From Romanomermis culicivorax (taxonomy: Eukaryota > Nematoda > Enoplea > Mermithida > Mermithidae): a DNA stretch of 64,000 nt. The notes beneath the pieces were generated by a model. That model had not been told where the DNA came from. It did no database searches and worked only from the letters and a program-made list of their open reading frames with translations. Of this stretch, positions 45,301 to 54,300 are shown one piece after another. The stretch's first letter is position 1. The number at the start of each line of letters is the position of its first letter. Both the position numbers and the translations under genes were made by a program. The DNA lies in the NCBI GenBank assembly GCA_963922205.1, contig CAWUHX010000119.1, forward strand, positions 806,001-870,000, written 5' to 3'.

Positions 45301-48300
45301 CTTCTCCCGCTATTCCGAATTTCGGCGAAGCTTGAAAGCTTATAACTCTGTAATTAGCGTAAAATCGGTCTTTAACAAATTAATTTTTTTAATGTTAGTT
45401 TAATTTTATCAAATGCAACTATATTCCATTCAATTCAGAACAAAAAAGTTGGTTCAATTTTTTTTCATTTAGTGAAAAACTTTATGCTTTAGAAAAACGC
45501 TCAATTTTTTAATAAGAATGGTAAAGGCCAAAATCGTAGAGAAAACATCGTGCTTATCCACAGTGATTTAGACAGAACTGCTTCGATACCTGAGTCCTAC
45601 CCGAAAAACTTAACCAGGTTATTGAAAGACGTCTTCTGCTCTAGTGTTTGCAGCTCCCTGATAACAATGTTTCCATTGATTACTGTAATAAGCTTAGTAC
45701 TTTTTCCATATTGAACTCCGTCATGGGATCGATGCATCGATCCTCTCAAAATGAATAAAGTATAGTTGCATGCTTTGCATCTTTTGTTGTTCCTTTGATC
45801 AATTATATAGGCCGTTTCTATTATTGTGCATATGTGTGCAAATTTATGTGTGAAAAAGCCACACAATAAACTTCGATTAGTGTAACGTTACTCGATTTGA
45901 TATTAGCTAACGAATGCATTATAACATGTGCAATTTGAGAATTTACTCTTGGAGACCTTCTCTCGTTCGATTAATCGGCAATTATTCCTGCACTTCTTGG
46001 TGTCCGACACCATGACAGTTTCGGTCCGCATTTGACAAACTCTAAATATTCTGAAAAACGTGTAGCAAACGTGTATTTTTGCTGAAAGTAGCCAACTGAA
46101 ACCTTTAACTTATGTGGATAAGTTTGAGAAAAAAAATTTACCCAATATTCTCCACGTTATAGCTTAGGTTAAAAACCAAAAAAACAAAAACTGTAAAAAT
46201 TTTAAAAAATGTCGCATCAATTACGACGGTAAAATGGCCGACATGCACCAAAATAAAATTTTATGCCCAATTTATTAAATTTGGCAAAAAATATTGTAGC
46301 CAAATTTTGACTGTAAAAATTCAAATTTTTTTAATTTTTTGACGTTTCTAGATTTCGAACGCCAATAAAACGCTTTGGAATGACTTGAAAATGACATACA
46401 ATAGTTAATTCGAATTTTAGCAAGAAACGTGAGGCAAGAAGGTTATTATTTTATCCAGGGTGAGGACCGCGATGGGCGAGAAAACAACTCGACTTAGACA
46501 GAGGAGCACATTTTTGCGGCAAAACCAATTCGTTCTAATTCACGCATTTCTGAGTCGAATCTTGTAACTTTCTGATCAAGAATTGCTAAATTACAGTTTT
46601 CTAGGATTTACATATTTTGAGGTTGAGCAATCGGCCTTCTGTTACTCGGCCATTAACAACATCCATGAACACTAATCATGTTCTAACTTCTACGGCTTTC
46701 CATTCTCGACTTTCGGCTCACTGTGAAAATTACACAGTACCCTATATTTTAGTCCCGCAAGCTATTCGAAGTAAATTGGCTAGTCAAAACTGCTCCGAAA
46801 AAGTGCAACATCAGTTGCAGCTATGTGCAGCAAAAGCTAATCTAACCAGTGAAAACCGATCTCCAGATCAACCAGTCAACCAATCGTCGACCAGCACTTT
46901 TAACCCGGCGTCCATACTTTTCAAAGTTCACAGTTCGTCGTCAACCGATAATAAACTAATAAGTTTGAACCGAACTTGCAAATCTTACGATTTTTACCGA
47001 TCCTGCGTCGATGATGTTTTCCGCGACGCTGCAGTCAGAAAAGGAGACGCTGATTCACAAGGTCGACACTGCTATAGTTACGTAGACGACGTTTTGAGTA
47101 CATTAATGGGTTTCTTCTGCCAGCCGAGCCGCAGATCGTTGTTGATAAAAAATCACCGTTGTTTGAGCGAAATTTTGAAAAAAGAAACAACGAAAAACTG
47201 TTTGAACGTTTTTGAGCAAAGTTCAAGGATGGTCAGGAAATCCAGCAGCGACGGAAAGTCGAACGCAGATTCATCTTCGAAAAATTCTGACCCGCAAATG
47301 GAATTCGGCAATTTATGCTACGCCATACGGTATTTCGGCGATTGTTTAGGACCGGCTGTAGCTAAAAATTGCAGTGCAGATTTGGACTTCACAATCAGGT
47401 TGGTATTTCCTAGGTTTGAGAGACCATGTACCGGGCAAAAAGTGAGAAAAAATTCAACTACAGAAAAAGAAAAAAGTACGAAGTGCTGAAGTGAACACTA
47501 ATCGATTGATAAATCTTGATGCGATCTATTCATGGACTGCTTTAAAATTTTATTTTCATTGTTGACGATTTTACAAGGATTCATTTCAGTCCTATCAGTT
47601 GGTCGACCTCTATCATAAGTTTTGCTGATGTGTGCCTATGACTATTACGTATCGAGAAAAAATTTTGTAAAGCTTTCTGCTAAAAAAGACGGCGAAAATT
47701 CGGTGACAACTTGACTATAAATTTTAGAGTTGTATTCAAACGAAAACCCGACGATTACAGTAATTTTTATAGTGCCTGTAAACCACTCTGAATCGGTCTC
47801 GCTACTATTTTTTCACATGGAGTGTCGATTCAGGTACTGTGTCATTCCAATTGACTGCATTATTTCTTCAGCCACTGAGTCAATCTTGTCACTCCAAAGT
47901 ATACATATGACCAAAAGTTTTCAGACGCAAGGTTGTGAATTCAGAACTTAATTCCAAATAAGGTCAAGTTGGATTATCAATCCACTAACGCACGTCGTCA
48001 TGACGCCGGCATAAATTCGGTCAGATTTTCATGAATTCTGATTATTTGAAAAAACGATTTTTTTTCTTCTGAAATCTACGTGCCGTTCGTAAGTTGACTA
48101 ATCAAGAAAAAATTTTCCAATGTTTTTCTTTATAGGGAGGTTTTGCATATTTCTACAAAGAAAACAATCGAATCGGTGAAAATGAAAAAATTGATTAAAA
48201 TTGTCACAATGTCTCCGGCTAGTTGGTTAAATTTGACGAAACAATATTATACCTAAATTTTAGACGTTCGAAATCCAAAGAAATCTGCAAGAATTTGTGA

Positions 48301-51300
48301 TTTTAAAAGCTGAAAAAATTAACTGGCTCAAAAATGACGTACATATTATAGTTAATTCGGTAGCTATATTTGTCGTAAAAAAATTTACCGCGAAAAAGTG
48401 TCGTTTTACTCCGGATAAAGAGCGCTGGGGACACATCAACTTGGGATATTGGTGTCCATTTTTACGCGATGAGAAATTCAGATTACAGTAATCCACGCAT
48501 TTCTGAAGTGATTAAAGAATCAAATTTCAGTGCACGTGACATGCAATCAATGATATTCAATATCAATGTTTTATGGCGCCATCCGAGTGTAAATAGGACT
48601 TCAGAATTGTTCGCTTCTCAACGGTTTCTGGAAGTCAAATTTTTAACAAAAACTTTTTTGAATGCAAATTAGTTCATGAGGAAGCAAGTTATATAATTAT
48701 GGAGAATGATTTATTTTGTTGAGGGAAACGAGCTGAATTGAGACTGTGGTCGAAAGTCCTAATGGGTGAATTGACACTCCATATCAGGAATGGGTCGGGT
48801 ATCCGGATCCGCGGATATCCGCCTTAATTTTTGGATCCGGATCCGCCGCTGTCAAAGCTTAAGATCCGGTTATAATTATATCTACATGTATTTCAGTTTG
48901 CATTAAGTTCCACAAAAATTTCAAGCCACGGCAGCTAAATAATACTTGACAAACAGCAATTTTTCCAGAGTATCATCCAGTGTTTTTTAGCACACGTCAG
49001 CACGGTTGGCAAATGATACTTTGTTGGTCTCAAATTAATGTGCGAGTTAGCAAATTCTAATAATCTGCTTCTGCTGTATTATTGACCCATAAAACCTTGC
49101 TTGATGTTGGTGCTTTCAAAAATAATAAAACTCCCATCTGATTCTAATTAAATTAGCTCATTCTTACATTATGCACTTAGTTAGTTGACTGACAAGTAAA
49201 TATTAAGTAGATAGTTCAATACTTTCAGAAATCACTAAATTCGCGTTCTGTTTGGAAAAAACTTAACACATTTTCATTGTGTCTGGAACTGCATTTCACC
49301 TTCAATATAGGTTCTTTATTGATTTTTTCAGAAATTAGTATATGTTCTAACATCAAAAAATTTCCGTATTTCTCTTAGGATCATAAATTTGACCAGCACC
49401 ACTGAATAATTGTTGATTGGGGATAATCGTTGCTGATGCAGACAAAAATTTTTCGGAATAACAGGTTCGGAAGCAATTTTTAATTTTTTGTAGTGAAATT
49501 CTTTTTATCTTCTCGATATATGTTTCGATTTCCTGTCACTCCTACAAACTAGTATATATTAACAAAGAGACAATACAAAAAATACTTTGTTTATTACATT
49601 TATATCCTCTGGTTCAATTGGATCTTCCTCATCCTCACTGCTGCTGGCTATAAAGTCATTAAATCAATCAATTTCACGCTTATTTTCAGTCTTTTGCTTC
49701 TTAGCTGGCGTTGAAATTATGATCTGACTTTGATCATTGAGATAACTAACTACGGTTTTCAATCTTACAACCATATCTGAAATTGTTCCAGGCTTTTCGA
49801 AAAATTTGTCATTCAACCTGGGATCATAAAAGTAGCAGTCATAAATTATCTATTAAAACTGAAAATGTATTCTCAGATTATATACCTAATGTTGTTTCCA
49901 TTTCTTAATTACTCTATCGTTTCGAGTTTTCCAAATCGGAGATCAATGTTCACCTGTAACATTTCAACAAATGAACTGATTCCTCTACTGTCTAAACTTC
50001 TGAGCATTATATCATCACTAATTTGACACAGAAGAGTTATAAAATTCATAGCACTTATTCGCCGAAAAAAATTTTTCAAGATCCGGATCTGCTATCGTCA
50101 AAAAAGTCGATCTGGCCCATCCCTACTCCCTATAGGATGGCTAAACTGAGACGGTGACTGAATCAATACAGATTCCTTGAAGTACTAAATCATGCGTTAC
50201 TGTATCTACGTGTGTATCTCAACTACTGTTGTACGGAAATGTGTATAGTGGTTTGAACCCGTCATTATGTTTCAGTAACAGTATCAGAACAATCCGTAAT
50301 CCATTTCAGCGAATCTTCACAAACGAATATGCAGTAGAGTTTCTAAATTTCTCCGGATGGCGGTCTTTCGGATCGCCGTATCATCATAGACGTTTCGTAA
50401 ATTCTCGTCTCTAGTATGAGCACCGCGTTTTGTTACGTAAGTGGTAGCTGTGACTACCTAAAATTTAGCGGCGCACGCCAAACTGGCTTGTAAAAATCGG
50501 AGCCTAACAACCCTTACGACTAGGTGAAATAGTTCCCCGTCCGGAGATGCATTTTTATGCGTTTTTAATAAATACCGAAAATTTTCCGGCAATTGGCGCC
50601 GGATTTCAATTCATTTATAATTCTTGGTATCGTTTCTGTTGTGCGGTTAGAAAATGTCAGCTTAGCTTGGGCTTATAGCTTCTAAACATCAGCATGTTAC
50701 GGATGACTGTTTGACCTCGTATTGTTTTCGCACGTATTTGACGAAAATTAAGATTTTTCTAGATTATTTTCACAAAATCGTTTTGCGGTCCATGAGAATT
50801 TTTGGGATTTCGTGAACGTAACCTTTTGCATTTTAAAAATGATTAAAACATCATCAGCATGGGAAAATGGCAGAGGTTCCTTGCTGTCAACCATCCAAAT
50901 TCTTTGTTGCTTGCCTAATTTATGAATTTTAGTTTGTCCGATTAAAAACACATTGAATTCGCTAAAAAATTGGGCCTTTCATGCGGGAAATACATATTTA
51001 AAATATTCATTTTCCAACGCTATAGAATATCGAAATCCGAAATTTTATTCCGGTGTTGAGCAATTACCGAATTAATTACCGATATTCAAGTCCGAAGTAA
51101 AACACCTATCGCGCTTTTTTATGCTATCGTTTGAAAACAATCACTTTTGATAAATAATTATGACTGGTAAATTACTTGCTCCAGATATATAAGATCCAAA
51201 ATGGAGGTAAAATGTTTGACCTCTTCCGCCAATCAAATAGTGAAAAGATCTGTGATCGGCAGTTGCAGTAGAATGTGCTGAAAAATGCATTTTCCGATAT

Positions 51301-54300
51301 TTTAGAGGCCTCGAATTTTCGGCGCTAGGCACCGAACAAGTTACTTTAGCCAGACTTTTGATTTCTCACCAAAAACCTAAGAAATTAAAAAAGTCATGAA
51401 CTGACGCGAAGTGAATGAAATACAAGGGAAGTTACTTTTAATCATTTTTCTGATGAAACTAAGCGAATTTATCAATTTTAGAGTGAGCAACTAAAAATTT
51501 ATTTGTGCTGCAAGAAAACGTTGATTTGAGTAATAACTGATCTAATATGTGAGTCTTATTGTTCTGTGTGTGATTAAGAATGTATTCAAAATGATTTATT
51601 TGTTATGTGGGCTTCTACTATGATTTTGAAGCGTATTTTTGTGTAAATTTGAAAAAAACTGTTTTTTACTACCACATCCACTTACAAAACTTTTAGTTTT
51701 GGCTTGTTGAAATTCGGATTGGCCTGTAAAATTTTGACCGTGGGAGCCAATCGACTTGTTGAGAAAAAAATGAAAAAAACCCTGTTTGAGCAGTAACGTC
51801 ATATGTTTTTCGAAAATAACTCTACATATGCATGATTCATTGATGTTTCATACATAAATTTGCGAGGAAGTTGATCGAAGTTGATGTAAAACTAAACTGA
51901 AAGCTTCTTACCCAAATCTCTTACATATACACATTTTTTCCAAAACTGAATCCAAAACCGTTATCCTGAGCATACATGCACTATGGAAATTTTGCTGTGG
52001 GTCAGCCAGGGCTGGGGGTGATACAGAATTCTTTTCTTGATTACCGGAAGAAAAGTTTCCTAACATCCAATCAGCAAATTCTTACATCTAAATTAGTCAA
52101 ATATGTGAAAATATTCGCTTGGCCTGCTTTTTTAAAGCTTTTAATGTTACTACTCTTGAATCATGTATTGTTCAGAAAAACCGTTAAACTACAGCATCTT
52201 TCTCATTCTTATGACGTCTTTCTATTCTTTTCTTTCTAGTTTTTCTTCATCACTTTCTTGATCAATGCTTGGGAGCAGAATCTTCTGGCGGCAGCAAGAA
52301 TCTTCTGGGGGTCCAGACCCCCAAACCTCTCCCATGTGCATGTGCATGATCCTGAGATTAAGAATTGGAAAATCGACGGTAATTGGACTTTGATACTTAT
52401 TCCGGCGTATTTACTAGTTAGAAAATTCCATAGCTTTTTCCTCTTGTATGATCGGCTTTAAATTGAATGTCTAGGAATATCATTTTTCGTCACTGAATTA
52501 GTATTTTTTGCTCCTAATATTGATTCGGCAAGAGCTAGTTTTTTCAAGATTGTTAATAACTTCCTTTTTATTCAAAAATTATTTGACCGTATGAAAAAAT
52601 TGAATCTATTAAAAGTTGTAAACTTTTTAATTTTGTGTCGGAAATTTTTTCATGTTCAGACTTTGCGTCAAGTTCGTCATATTCGCTTGAATCATGAGCA
52701 AAAAGTCAATATCTTCATTTGAAAATTTGAATATTGCATGAGCACATCACCTTATTTCTGACCGAAAATAGTTTTTTGATTCGTTTTAAGCCGAAAACCT
52801 TTTGAAACTAAGCTTTTCTGTTGAAAAATGGCATTAATGAATCTAAAAGTTCGAAAATATTTCGGATAGAATTATAGATTTGAAAAATCTATAGTGAAGG
52901 TTCGTCAGAAGTACGGTTTCACTGAACGAATCTGTTCAATGCAACCAATTCATAAACAAACTGATCCCGAAAATCAATTCATCTGTAGTCAGTATTTCTT
53001 GATATGCCCGTAAATATCGAGAATTGAAAGCAAGCACTATTCAAATTATTAACATTTCCTGCTAGACCATATGTTGCGCAAGACTGGAAATTGGTGAGCC
53101 TACTCAACTAACCGTCCTACAGTAGAAGCCGTGTACAAGATAACTTTAAGGACAGTACTTATTTTTTGTCATTCTTCCATTTACAAGCATTACAGATTAT
53201 AATGTCTTATCTGATACCAATTTGTATACAGTTTATCCGATTATCCGGACATATCGTTAAATCAAAAAGAATGAATAATAAATTAACTTTATGAGTTCAA
53301 AACGATATTCAACAAATATTCTATGGAATAATAGATTTGTATAAGTCTGTTTTTATTGAAGTGTTTGTGAATATTAAGTGTAGTGAAGTGAAAGCACCAT
53401 TTCCTGTAAAACTACATGCCACATTGTACTGGAAATTTGAGAGCCTACTCAACTGACAATATATATTATTAAAAATTTTACCATAGAAGCTTTAGAAACT
53501 ACTTAGAGGACGACAATTATTTTTTGTCATTTTTCAATTTACCAGGATTTTATAAAAAACAGACTATAGTATACTATACTGTATTATTTCGTATTAGACA
53601 ATACGTCAATGAATCTTTGAGCGTTATTTTCGGCGGTACGTGCGAGCAAGTCACTTTGGAATCGGAAGCGGGCGAAGAATTTGGAAGCGGGGCTAATGCT
53701 GTCGGCTCTTACGAGCATCATGTCGCCACCAAAAACGACAGTCGGCGGGCCATAAACGAAGGCTCCTCGGTTTCTCCTTGCCGTGACGACGTAGACTTTA
53801 TGAACGGAATTTCGGCATGTTGGAAAAAATTCACGGATTCTTCGGCGGCCGATTTGTTTTTTAAATCGTCGAGAAATGACAGCGAATTTTCCACTTTGAC
53901 GGTTGAACAGATCGACAATTTGGAGGAGATGTGCGCCCTATTTCAGGTGGATATTGACGTGTGAAGTTCTAGATTGAAGTAAAATTTAAGATTTAACCGT
54001 TGAAGTGTCAAAGGTTTAGAATCGGAATCGAATGTCAGTAATGAAAACAAGCGAGATGCCAAAAAAACTGCTGCTCGTTAATACAAGTTTTTGAAAAAAT
54101 ACCTTTTTTCAATTCGAAATTATAGGCGCAGCGAAAACCAAAGAATTAGGTTCATTTTCACTTAGCGAAAAATTCTATACTGCGAAAAACGCTAAATCTC
54201 TTCATTAAAATGGGATCTCTCCCACCTTTTTCTTGCTGCCGATGTGTTCTACCTTCTCTACTAGACCATTGCGATTCGCGGTCAATTTTTCATGAAATGG

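Larger units (their letters stand above)
40268..46752. other. Intron 11 of gene 1, 6.5 kb
   Basis: Dominated by composite element copy 3 (41549-45138) and family D and hairpin fragments at 45140-45970. 40300-41540 and 45970-46600 show no recognised repeat or exon. Confidence 0.65.
47399..53597. other. Intron 12 of gene 1, 6.2 kb
   Basis: Holds the hAT relic (48785-50125), MITE B copy 3 (51971-52348) and two MITEs next to exon 13. 47490-48780 and 50140-51960 show no recognised exon or repeat. Confidence 0.65.

Noticed and set aside
46617-46752. Upstream extension of exon 12 as an N-terminus
   Set aside because: Opens with TTG, lacks a signal peptide, and the TATATTTTAG acceptor at 46743-46752 gives the phase needed from exon 11.
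47399-47489. Stop at 47489 as the main end of gene 1
   Set aside because: Splicing at 47399 to 53598 restores the expected end of the DUF19 domain in phase 2; kept only as a possible isoform.
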